In this document: piece by piece, positions 55,027-63,175 of the stretch
Layout of the letters: each line of letters starts with the position of its first letter
Numbering within the stretch: the stretch's first letter is position 1
NCBI RefSeq assembly: GCF_016741855.1
Contig: NZ_JAERRH010000025.1
Span: forward strand, 1 to 64,000
Reading direction: 5' to 3'
DNA from: Streptomyces musisoli
Lineage (GTDB): Bacteria > Actinomycetota > Actinomycetes > Streptomycetales > Streptomycetaceae
DNA length: 64,000 nt
Notes under the pieces: model-generated
Databases searched by the model: none
The model's input: the letters and a program-made list of their open reading frames with translations, nothing else
Told to the model about the DNA's origin: nothing
Made by a program: the position numbers and the translations under genes

Positions 55027-55797
55027 GTGGCCGCCACCACAGCCGCACCACCGAACACCACGCACCGCCACCACATCGCCGTCATCCCCTGCCGCTGGGG
55101 AGCGTCCCGGTTTCCGGGGAAGCCCCTGGCCCAGCTCGGGTGCAAGCCGCTGCTGTGGCACGTCCATCAGCGCTGCCTGGAGGCGAAGCGCCTCGACAGC
55201 GTGGTCGTCGCCACCGATGACGAGCGCATCGAGGAGGCGTGCCACGAACTGGGCATCGAGTGCGTGCGCACCGAAAGACACCTCACCGGCACCGATCGGG
55301 TCGCGGAGTGCGCGGAGCGTCTGCCCGCCGACGCGTACATCAACGTCCAGGGTGACGAGCCGTTCATCTCGCCCGCCGCGATCGACGCCGTCTCCGAAGC
55401 CCTAGAGCAGCTGGTGCCCGGAACGCTCGCAGTGAACGCGTACACGGAGCTTCAGGACGTGGGTGCCGTCCTGGACCACAACGTCGTCAAGGTCGTCGTC
55501 GATACACAGCGCAACGCCCTGATGTTCTCCCGGCAGCCGATCCCCTACCCGCGCGGGGACCGGCCAAGCTACCTGCGTCAGCTCGGTCTCTACGGCTTCA
55601 CCGGGACAGCCCTCAACTTGTTCCGGCACCTCCCGCAGGGGCCGTTGGAGCGTACCGAGGGCGTGGAGATGCTGCGCTTCGTCGAACACGGCCACGGCGT
55701 ACGGATGCTCCCTGTCATAGACGACGGTCTCGCGGTCGACACACCGGAGGACCTCGCGAGGGCCAACATGCTCCTTCGCTCCCAGCCGGTCCGATGA
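55027..55797 (+). CDS. KdsB-like CMP-sugar-acid (3-deoxy-manno-octulosonate) cytidylyltransferase family protein
   Basis: 256 residues from a GTG with GGGAG upstream. IPCRWGASRFPGKPLAQLGC, VVVATDDERIEEACHELGIE, TGTDRVAECAERLPADAYIN, VQGDEPFISPAAID and LGLYGFTGTALNLF are the KdsB pattern in order; the length is normal. KdsB makes CMP-Kdo for Gram-negative LPS. Actinobacteria lack LPS, so this enzyme probably activates another sugar acid or alpha-keto/phospho acid for the island's product. Confidence 0.9.
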   Translation: MAATTAAPPNTTHRHHIAVIPCRWGASRFPGKPLAQLGCKPLLWHVHQRCLEAKRLDSVVVATDDERIEEACHELGIECVRTERHLTGTDRVAECAERLPADAYINVQGDEPFISPAAIDAVSEALEQLVPGTLAVNAYTELQDVGAVLDHNVVKVVVDTQRNALMFSRQPIPYPRGDRPSYLRQLGLYGFTGTALNLFRHLPQGPLERTEGVEMLRFVEHGHGVRMLPVIDDGLAVDTPEDLARANMLLRSQPVR

Positions 55798-56362
55798 CTG
55801 GCCGGTCTCCGCTGCTCCCTGAGCCCGCAGGAAAGGCGCTGCCCGCCCGTCACGGCAGCCCTGGGCACGGGGCCCGAAAACCCAAGCACCACACGCGTAC
55901 CCAACATCGGCGTGTCGGCCACCGGTCGATCGGTGGGCGTCCGGGCCGAACAAGGATCCGTGGGCTCTACATGCGACGTCGAGCGCTCCATCTCGGGGTT
56001 TCGGCAAAGTCTCAAACACGCGTGTTCGATATCGGGGTCCACCTCGTTGACCTCGGTGTCGTCGTACACGGCACACAGATCAGGGATGGAGGACCCCAGT
56101 TGCGCGCAGCCGACACACGCGAGTTCAACCAGGACGGCGCAGTTTCTCCTCCGCTGCCAGCGAGGATCCAGTACGCAGGGCAGCGCTCCGCTAACTCCCT
56201 CGCTCAAGCCTCCTTCCGCAAGCACTGCACCAAGGACCCGAAGGTGCCGCACCGCATCATCGGCATGTCCCGGCGTACCGACAGCCAGGCGGTGTTACTC
56301 CGACTGCGGAGGCTTGACGTTCGCACGCCCGGCTCGGCACGACCGGATACGAGGTGGGCGGC
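55798..56362 (+). other. 565-base gap inside the island, no confident gene
   Basis: A plus-strand frame from ATG 55794, overlapping the KdsB stop, stays open to 56366 (190 codons) but is Arg/His/Ser-rich and unlike a folded protein in its first half. Bases about 55975-56320 are less GC-rich than the flanks. On the minus strand a stretch reads LACVGCAQLGSSIPDLCAVY-DDTEVNEVDPDIEHACLRLC, without a supported start. It may be a decayed gene or hold a promoter for the ABC transporter. Confidence 0.4.
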
Positions 56363-58369
56363 ATGAGCGAGTCCACCGATGCAGCCGCTGACACCATTCC
56401 GGCACCGCGGTCCGCCTTCCTGCCCCTGCCGCCGACGACCGTGCCCGCCGGGCCGGAGGACGGCGACGTGACCGATGCGATGGAGGAGGCGTACTGGTCC
56501 GTCCACGACGGCGCCGCCGCCAGCGCCACGGTGCGCCAGGTTCTGGCCCGTCTGCCCAGGATCACCGCCCTGATCGGGCGGCTTGCCTGGCAGGCGGACC
56601 GCGCGTCCACCCTCACGGCCGTCGTCTGCCAGCTGGCCTCGGCCGCCATGGCGGCCTTCGGGCTGATCGCCTCGGTCGGAGTGCTCCAGCACCTGTTCGC
56701 CCAGGGGCCCACGCCCGATCGCGTACGCGCAGCCATTCCACAGATCCTCCTCGTGGCAGGTTTCCTCGCTGCCCGGGCCCTGCTGGAAGCCGCCGTCTCG
56801 GTGGCCCAGGCGCGCGTCACGCCCAAAATCCGCACCGCGCTCGAATGCGAGTTCCTGAGCCTCACCGCACACGTACGGCTGGAGGCCGTGGAGGACGCCG
56901 ACTGGCACGACGAGGTGCACCGTGCCAACGACCGCGGGCTCTTCTACGCCCGGATGATCGTCGGGCAGGCCGTCTCCCTGGCCTCCGCGGCCCTCGGCCT
57001 CATCGGCACCGCCGGCGTCCTGAGCATCCTCCACCCCGCCCTGCTCCCACTGCTGTTGCTGTCCGTCCTGCCGGTGGGAGCAGCCGCCGTGCACAGCGCG
57101 CGGGCCCGCTTCCACTCCTTCAAGCGCTGGAACGCGCTGCAACGCCGCGTCCGGGTCTTCTCCTGGCTGCTGCTCGACGTGGACGCGGCCGCGGAGCTGC
57201 GCTCCGACACGGCCCAGGACGCCCTGCTGGACGAGCACCGCCGCCTGACCGTCAAGATCGCCGAAGAGGACACGCGCCTAGGCGTGAACTCGGCCCTGAT
57301 CAACCTCGCCGGCCGAGCGGTGGGCGGAGTCGGCACCGGCATCACGTACACCGCGCTGGCCGCCATGCTCATCTCAGGGTGGCTCCCATTGGCCGCCGGG
57401 GCCGGCGCGGTCCTGGCCATCCAATCCGGACGGTCCTCCCTGACCCAGCTCATCGAGTTCGCCCACCTCGTCTACGAGCACGCCCTGTGGGTCGACGACC
57501 TCCTCTCCGTCCAGGAGCGCAGTCGCCGTCTCCTGCCCCGTACGGCCGATGTGCGGGCGCCGGAGAAAGTGAAGGAGATCACCGTCAAGGACGTCCACTT
57601 CACCTACCCCGGCAAGGACACACCGGCGCTCGACGGGGTCTCCTTCACGCTCCGCGCCGGGGAGACGGTGGCGTTCGTCGGCCTCAACGGATCGGGCAAG
57701 TCCACCTGCGCCAAGGTGCTGGCCGGCCTGTACGAACCGCAGCAGGGCAGCGTGAGTTGGGACGGCATCGATGTCCGCGAGATGGACGCGAAGTCGGTGC
57801 ACCGGCAGGTCGCCTGTGTGCTGCAGGACCCGGTGCGGTTCCCCTTCAGCGCCCTGTCGAACATCACCGCCGGCACCGGCACGCTCACCGAGGCCGAACC
57901 CCAGCGCGCCATGGCCGCCGCACGGGCCGCAGGAGCCGACGGGGTCATCGCCGCACTTCCCGCTCAGTGGAAGACGCTGCTGTCGAAGCGGTTCAAGGGC
58001 GGGCAGCAGCTCTCCGGCGGGCAATGGGCGAAGATGGCTGTCGCCCGGGGCCTGTACAAGGCGGCGCCGCTGCTGCTCCTGGACGAGCCGACGGCGAGCA
58101 TGGACCCGCCGTCCGAGCATGCCGTGTACGAGGCGGTTCTGCGCGGCCGACTGCGCACCGACCAGATCACGGTGCTGATCTCCCACCGGCTCGCCAGCGT
58201 CGTCGACTGCGACCGCATCCTCGTCTTCGACAGCGGCCGCATCGTCGAATCCGGATCCCACGACGAGCTCATGGCCACGGGCGGCGACTACGCCGCCATG
58301 TTCACCCTGCAGGCCAGCGGCTACCAGCCCGGCGCAGCCTCAGCCGCAGCCGAGGAGGCGGGCCGGTGA
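56363..58369 (+). CDS. ABC transporter, fused permease and ATPase (exporter type)
   Basis: 668 residues from ATG 56363. The N-terminal membrane domain (about 60-370) has some six hydrophobic helices. The ATPase has Walker A GLNGSGKST, Q-loop VLQDPVRFPF, signature QLSGGQWAK (LSGGQ with Trp), Walker B LLLLDEPTA and H-loop ISHR. This is a homodimeric half-transporter of the MsbA/peptide-exporter kind. It has no peptidase domain. It probably exports the island's product or an intermediate. Confidence 0.94.
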   Translation: MSESTDAAADTIPAPRSAFLPLPPTTVPAGPEDGDVTDAMEEAYWSVHDGAAASATVRQVLARLPRITALIGRLAWQADRASTLTAVVCQLASAAMAAFGLIASVGVLQHLFAQGPTPDRVRAAIPQILLVAGFLAARALLEAAVSVAQARVTPKIRTALECEFLSLTAHVRLEAVEDADWHDEVHRANDRGLFYARMIVGQAVSLASAALGLIGTAGVLSILHPALLPLLLLSVLPVGAAAVHSARARFHSFKRWNALQRRVRVFSWLLLDVDAAAELRSDTAQDALLDEHRRLTVKIAEEDTRLGVNSALINLAGRAVGGVGTGITYTALAAMLISGWLPLAAGAGAVLAIQSGRSSLTQLIEFAHLVYEHALWVDDLLSVQERSRRLLPRTADVRAPEKVKEITVKDVHFTYPGKDTPALDGVSFTLRAGETVAFVGLNGSGKSTCAKVLAGLYEPQQGSVSWDGIDVREMDAKSVHRQVACVLQDPVRFPFSALSNITAGTGTLTEAEPQRAMAAARAAGADGVIAALPAQWKTLLSKRFKGGQQLSGGQWAKMAVARGLYKAAPLLLLDEPTASMDPPSEHAVYEAVLRGRLRTDQITVLISHRLASVVDCDRILVFDSGRIVESGSHDELMATGGDYAAMFTLQASGYQPGAASAAAEEAGR

Positions 58370-58527
58370 ACCGCTCACCGGCCGAGGAACGCCGGAGCTC
58401 GCCCCGGCCGAGGTGCTGCTCGAGGGGATCGGACTGTGGTGAGCCTGCCTCCGCGCCGGCCAGCGAACCGCCACCGGCCCCAGTCGGCCGCCCCCGCCTT
58501 TGCATCCCGACCTCAAGGAGCCTGTGA
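58366..58527 (+). CDS. Possible 53-residue peptide gene between the transporter and Nudix genes
   Basis: GTG 58366 overlaps the transporter stop, and the TGA at 58525-58527 overlaps the next ATG, so the frame fills the gap exactly. The product has four Cys and many Ser (RCCSRGSDCGEPASAPASEP). Against it: composition is biased, and another frame in the first 75 bases (LTGRGTPELAPAEVLLEGIG-LW, stop) has better coding bias, suggesting decay of a different gene. Confidence 0.3.
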   Translation: MNRSPAEERRSSPRPRCCSRGSDCGEPASAPASEPPPAPVGRPRLCIPTSRSL

Positions 58528-59414
58528 TGACCGTGTCCGACGACCCGCGCGGGACTGCTGCGCTGCTCGTTGACTCGCGTGGCCGTTACCTGCTGCACCT
58601 GCGCGACGCCAACAAGAAGATCTGCGACCCGGGAACGTGGAGCATCCCAGGCGGCGACCGCGAAGGAACGGAGACCTCACGTGAGGCGGTGGAGCGGGAA
58701 CTGCTGGAGGAGACCGGCCTGGTGGTTCCGCTGGAGGAGTTCACGGTGGTCGACTCCCTGGGCCCCGACGGGACCAAAGGCAGCATTCGCGTTTACCTCG
58801 GAACCTGGGACGGCAACGCCGACGAATTGCCCTGTCCCGAGGGCATCATGTTCCGCCATTTCGACGCCGCCACCATCCCGTACCTGACGATGTGCCCGTG
58901 GACGAAGGAGGTCATCGACCTCCACCAGGCCCAGGCCCCCACCCGGCCCCCCGTACCGGCGCAGGCTCGACCCGGAAGTCAGGCACGCCTCAACGTCGTC
59001 GGCGTGCACCTCTACCTCGAGCAGGACGGCAAGGTACTGCTGGGCCTCCGGCACCCCGACGCCGCCTTCGCGGCCTCCACCCACCACTTCCTGGCCGGCC
59101 ACTGCGAACAGGAATCCGCCATCGCCTGCCTGATCCGCGAGGCACAGGAAGAAGCCGGGGTCGCAATCGCCCCGGCAGACCTGGAGCTGGTCCACGTCGT
59201 CCACCTCGTGGACCACCCCGGCGGGCAGCCCCGCATGGGGCTCGTGTTCCGCGCCCAGAAGTGGACGGGAACGCCGGAGGTACGCGAGCCCGACCGCTGC
59301 GTGTCCTGGGGCTGGTGGCCCTCCGACGCCCTCCCCGACAAGATCGTCCCGTACACCCGCGCCGCGATCGAGGGCATCCGGGCCGGCCGCCTCTACACCG
59401 AATTGGGGTGGTGA
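58527..59414 (+). CDS. Tandem-Nudix protein (first of two)
   Basis: 295 residues from ATG 58527 with AAGGAG upstream. Domain 1 (about 1-140) has a complete Nudix box, GGDREGTETSREAVERELLE-ETGL. Domain 2 (about 160-295) has GHCEQESAIACLIREAQEEA-GV, in which the Gly-to-Glu spacing is one residue short. Each half is an entire Nudix fold (YLLHLRDANKKICDPGTWSI; VHLYLEQDGKVLLGLRHPDA). It shares high similarity and the same layout with the gene at 62261. Confidence 0.93.
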   Translation: MTVSDDPRGTAALLVDSRGRYLLHLRDANKKICDPGTWSIPGGDREGTETSREAVERELLEETGLVVPLEEFTVVDSLGPDGTKGSIRVYLGTWDGNADELPCPEGIMFRHFDAATIPYLTMCPWTKEVIDLHQAQAPTRPPVPAQARPGSQARLNVVGVHLYLEQDGKVLLGLRHPDAAFAASTHHFLAGHCEQESAIACLIREAQEEAGVAIAPADLELVHVVHLVDHPGGQPRMGLVFRAQKWTGTPEVREPDRCVSWGWWPSDALPDKIVPYTRAAIEGIRAGRLYTELGW

Positions 59415-59566
59415 CCGTGGCCTCTGCCCGAAGCACCTCAGTGGATGCGGGCCCGCAGCGGCTCGGCAGCCGCCCGGTGCTGCCAGGGGCGTCATACCGG
59501 ATTGCCCCTACCTCGGGCGTTGCTGTTCACCGAGCGCCCGGGAGAAGCCGAGGAGGGACGCCGTGA
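59411..59566 (+). CDS. Possible 51-residue peptide gene upstream of the MFS fusion
   Basis: GTG 59411 overlaps the Nudix stop (GTGA), and its own TGA (59564-59566) overlaps the GTG of the next gene, with GGAGGGAC inside the 3' end serving as that gene's ribosome site. The product is Ser/Thr/Arg/Gly-rich (VTVASARSTSVDAGPQRLGS), with no Cys or clear leader. It may be a real coupling peptide or simply an open frame. Confidence 0.3.
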   Translation: MTVASARSTSVDAGPQRLGSRPVLPGASYRIAPTSGVAVHRAPGRSRGGTP

Positions 59567-62271
59567 CTGCCTGTCCTGACTCTTCCACCGCGTCCAAGTC
59601 GTTGTGGCGGCACCGCGACTTCCGTCGCTACTTGACCGGCCAGGCCGCCAGCGTGGCGGGAAGCTCGATCAGCTCGATGGCGCTCCCGGTGCTCGCCGTT
59701 CTCCACCTGGACGCCACCCCCGGCCAAGTGGCATGGCTGGCGTTCTGGGGGCAGCTGCCGCCGGCACTGCTCGCTCTGCACGCCGGTGCGCTCGCCGACC
59801 GGCACTCCAAGCGACGACAGATGATTACCGGTGACCTGGTCAGCGCCACGGCGCTGGTAACGGTGCCGGTGGCCGCGGCTCTGGAGGAGCTGACCCTGGC
59901 GCAGCTCATGGTTGTCGCCGTGGTTCACGGGGCCGCGGGCGTGTTGCACGATGCGGCGGCGATCAGCCTGCTGCCGACGCTGGTCGATCGGTCCTTGATC
60001 CAGCGGGGCAACAGCCGCATCGGGGGTCTTTTCGCGATCGCGGCGACCGGGGGCAGCAGCCTCGGCGCCGCGCTCACCGCGCTGCTCGGCCCGGCCCGCG
60101 CCCTGCTCGGGGACGTCGGCTCCTACCTCCTCAGTGCCTGGTGCACCGCCCGCATCCAGGCCCGCGAGACCACCCCGGCGCGGACCACGCAGCGCCGGCT
60201 GCGGACGGAGATCGCCGAGGGCCTGCGATACGTGCGCGACGACCACCGGCTGAGCGTGCTCACCTGGGTCAACGCCACCACGTCCCTAGCCCTGGCCGTG
60301 CTCAACACCCTGTGGGCGCTGTACCTGCTGCGGGTCCTGGAGATGAGCGCGACCGCCTTCGGCGTGGTGCTGGGGACCGGTGCACTAGGCGCGGCGGCCG
60401 GGGCCCTGTCCGCCCCAGCCGTCACGCGGCGGTTCGGCCCCGGTCCGATGATGCTCGGCGCGCTCGCGCTCACGCCGCTCACCCAGGTCCCGCTGCTGCT
60501 GGCCTCCCCGGCGCTGGGCTGGGAGATCGTGATCGGCGGAGCGTTGTTCCTTCAGCTGGCCTGCGCGGGGGCGGCGGGCACCACCCAGCGGTCGATTCGC
60601 CAGATCATCACCGAGGACTACATGCAGGCCCGGATGCAGGCCGTGAGCACCTGGCTGACCTCCGGCGCCCGGCCGTTGGGCGCGCTGCTCGCTGGCGGAC
60701 TCGGCACATGGGCCGGAGTGCGCCCCGCGCTGATCGCGGGTGCCTGCCTGCTCGTCGTACCGCTTGTGGTCCTGGCCCGCTCGCCGCTGCGCGCCCTGCG
60801 ACAGATGCCCGCCCCTCCGCCCACACCGGAGGGCACGGGCTACACCACGGGGCAGCCGCCTGCCGCTGCCGGGCCGGCCGTGCCCGCGCCGGGGCCTGCA
60901 CCCGCCGCCGAGGGCGATGGACGGAGGCATGCCGTGACGCACCTGAACACCGGCGGTACGGAAGCCGGGCCGACCGCCCCCGCGCTCCCGGAACCGCGCA
61001 CCGCAGCGCCGGCCCCCGACGCCTCGGATCTACAGGTCGCCGCCGCACGGACAGAGATGGTCGCCCGCCTGGAGGAGGCCGGTGACCTTCACCCTGGCCC
61101 CGTGCGCGATGCGCTGCTCGCCCTGCCGCGCGAGACGTTGATGCCGCAGGCGTACGTGCGGCGCAGCGCCCCCGACGAACCGCCGCGCTGGGAGCTGCTG
61201 GACTGGTCCCGGCCCGACGACCGGGAGGAGCTGCTGGTTCTTCTCCACAGCGGGGACAGCGTGTCCATCCAGCACGAGGGCGAGCCCATTCTCGGCCGGG
61301 TCTCCGGCGTCCGGTCCGGGGGCTCCATGACGGCGATGTCGAGCACGATGGGCATGACCGCCGACCTGTTGCAGCGTCTGGACCTGCGCCGCGGGCAGCG
61401 GGTGCTGGACGTCGGCACCGGTGTCGGCGTGACCGCCGCCGTGGCCAGTTTCATCTGCGGCCACGACGGCGTCGTCACCCTCGACATCGACCGGCACGTC
61501 AGCGAGGCCGCCCACTCGCGTCTGATGGCCTTGGGATGCCGGCCTGCCGTGGTGACCGGGGACGGCCTGGGCGGCTGGCCCGAGTTGGGCCCGTACGACC
61601 GGATCTTCGTGTCCTTCGCCGTACCCCGGATTCCGCCGGCCCTGGTCGCCCAACTCGCGCCGGGCGGACGCGCGCTGATGACCCTGGGCACCTCCTCGCC
61701 TTCCTGGCCCGGTTTGGCAGTGATCACCAGAACCCCGACCAGCGTTGTAGAGGCGGAACTGGTCGCGGTGGAGTTCGGGCACCGCGGGGGCGCCGGATTC
61801 GACCGGCTGTTCCTGTCCGCCGCCTTCCGCAAACAGATCGCCGCATCCGAAGGCGGCCGGACCCGACGCAGCCGGCTGGAGCCGCCGGCGGACACCGACC
61901 GAGGCATGTGGCTGGCCCTGGACCACCTCCGCCCCGGGCTCGTCCGCGACTTCAGCGCGGAAGACCTGACGATCGGCGCACCGCGGTGCGGTTCCTGGGT
62001 GCGGGCACGCCGCGTCGGTGATCGCTGCTGGGAGGTCACCGCCGTCGGGCCGCGCGACATCTGGGCGGAGATCCAAGACGTCGCTGGCCGCTGGCGCGCG
62101 GCCGGCTCACCGCACACCTACCGGCTGGAGATCGATGACGACGGCGTCCAGCGGGTGACCAGCCGCTGCGGCGCCCTGTCCTGGACGCTGACCGACGCCT
62201 CGCACACCGGTACGGGGGCGACGGGCGAACTCGACCCGCTCCTGGAGAAAGGCGACAGCCATGCATGCTGA
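59563..62271 (+). CDS. MFS transporter fused to a protein-isoaspartate methyltransferase-like domain
   Basis: 902 residues from a GTG. Residues 1-415 are a 10-12 helix major-facilitator domain (SLWRHRDFRRYLTGQAASVA, ALADRHSKRRQM loop motif). A Pro/Ala linker (about 420-485) leads to a PCMT-type domain: VRDALLALPRETLMPQAYVR, MSSTMGMTADLLQRLDLRRG, the SAM site LDVGTGVGVTAA, then VTLDIDRHVSEAAHSRLMAL and YDRIFVSFAVPRIPPALVAQ. The C-terminal 150 residues resemble methyltransferases of the FxLD system (TIGR04364, recalled). Such enzymes methylate Asp side chains, often in peptide natural products. The fusion is unusual. Confidence 0.9.
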   Translation: MTACPDSSTASKSLWRHRDFRRYLTGQAASVAGSSISSMALPVLAVLHLDATPGQVAWLAFWGQLPPALLALHAGALADRHSKRRQMITGDLVSATALVTVPVAAALEELTLAQLMVVAVVHGAAGVLHDAAAISLLPTLVDRSLIQRGNSRIGGLFAIAATGGSSLGAALTALLGPARALLGDVGSYLLSAWCTARIQARETTPARTTQRRLRTEIAEGLRYVRDDHRLSVLTWVNATTSLALAVLNTLWALYLLRVLEMSATAFGVVLGTGALGAAAGALSAPAVTRRFGPGPMMLGALALTPLTQVPLLLASPALGWEIVIGGALFLQLACAGAAGTTQRSIRQIITEDYMQARMQAVSTWLTSGARPLGALLAGGLGTWAGVRPALIAGACLLVVPLVVLARSPLRALRQMPAPPPTPEGTGYTTGQPPAAAGPAVPAPGPAPAAEGDGRRHAVTHLNTGGTEAGPTAPALPEPRTAAPAPDASDLQVAAARTEMVARLEEAGDLHPGPVRDALLALPRETLMPQAYVRRSAPDEPPRWELLDWSRPDDREELLVLLHSGDSVSIQHEGEPILGRVSGVRSGGSMTAMSSTMGMTADLLQRLDLRRGQRVLDVGTGVGVTAAVASFICGHDGVVTLDIDRHVSEAAHSRLMALGCRPAVVTGDGLGGWPELGPYDRIFVSFAVPRIPPALVAQLAPGGRALMTLGTSSPSWPGLAVITRTPTSVVEAELVAVEFGHRGGAGFDRLFLSAAFRKQIAASEGGRTRRSRLEPPADTDRGMWLALDHLRPGLVRDFSAEDLTIGAPRCGSWVRARRVGDRCWEVTAVGPRDIWAEIQDVAGRWRAAGSPHTYRLEIDDDGVQRVTSRCGALSWTLTDASHTGTGATGELDPLLEKGDSHAC

Positions 62272-63175
62272 TCCCGCCACGGCCACCAGCACAGCCGTGA
62301 TCCTCACCAACAGCCGCGGGCAGTACCTGCTGCACCTGCGGGATGCCAACAAGCCGATCTGTGATCCGGGCATGTGGTCGCTGATCGGAGGAGGCCCCGA
62401 AGGACAGGAGACGCCGGACGAGGCGATCGTCCGCGAGCTCCGCGAGGAGGCCGACCTCGTCATCCCCGACCTGACGCTCTTCACCACGGTGGGTGCCTCG
62501 GGCCCCCACGTCACCGAGGGCCGGATCCAGGTCTACGAGGGCCGGTGGGACGGCGACGCCGACCGGCTGCCGGTCACCGAAGGCATCATGTTCCGCTGGT
62601 TCGACGTGGAGACCATGGTCCACCTCTCCATGTGTCCCTGGGCGTACGAGGCGATCCTCGCCCACCATGCGAAGAACCTCCTCAGCTGGATCGCGCCGGT
62701 ACCCGAGCAGCGGCCCGGGGCATCACAGGGCGGTGCGGGAGCCGTGAAGAACGTGATCGGTGCCCACCTCTACCTGGAGCGCGACGGACGCACCCTGCTT
62801 GGACTACGCCATCCCGACGTCGCGTTCGCCGCTGAACAGTGGCACGCGCTCGCCGGACACGTCGAGCGGGAATCGGTGCGGTCCTGCCTGGTCAGGGAGG
62901 CGGCCGAGGAGGCCGGTCTCATCATCAGGCCGGAAGACTTGGACCTGGTGCACACCGTCCACCTTCTCGACTACGCCGATGCCCAGCCCCGCATCCAGCT
63001 CTTCTTCCGAGCAACGGCGTGGTGCGGAGAGCCGGAGGTACGCGAACCGGACCGGTGCGTCCGCTGGGAATGGTGGCCACTCGACGACCTGCCAGAGCCG
63101 ATGGTGCCCTACACCCGTACGGCCGTCCACGGCATCCGCTCCGGCCAGTCCTACTCCGAGATGGGATGGGCGTGA
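62261..63175 (+). CDS. Tandem-Nudix protein (second of two)
   Basis: 304 residues from an ATG 11 bases inside the fusion gene, with GGAGAAAGG upstream. Domain 1: YLLHLRDANKPICDPGMWSL, box GGGPEGQETPDEAIVRELRE-EADL (final Gly replaced by Asp). Domain 2: HLYLERDGRTLLGLRHPDVA, box GHVERESVRSCLVREAAEEA-GL, one residue short as in its paralogue. The two tandem-Nudix genes flank the MFS-methyltransferase gene, so they probably arose by duplication and act on related substrates. Confidence 0.93.
   Translation: MHADPATATSTAVILTNSRGQYLLHLRDANKPICDPGMWSLIGGGPEGQETPDEAIVRELREEADLVIPDLTLFTTVGASGPHVTEGRIQVYEGRWDGDADRLPVTEGIMFRWFDVETMVHLSMCPWAYEAILAHHAKNLLSWIAPVPEQRPGASQGGAGAVKNVIGAHLYLERDGRTLLGLRHPDVAFAAEQWHALAGHVERESVRSCLVREAAEEAGLIIRPEDLDLVHTVHLLDYADAQPRIQLFFRATAWCGEPEVREPDRCVRWEWWPLDDLPEPMVPYTRTAVHGIRSGQSYSEMGWA

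Noticed and set aside
55794..56366. 190-codon plus-strand gene between the KdsB-like and ABC genes
   Set aside because: The start overlap is attractive, but the product is not protein-like and no family is recognisable; reported only as a gap.
59563..62271. Classic FxLD lanthipeptide cluster
   Set aside because: The methyltransferase domain resembles that system, but there are no lanthipeptide dehydratase or cyclase genes and no recognisable FxLD precursor.
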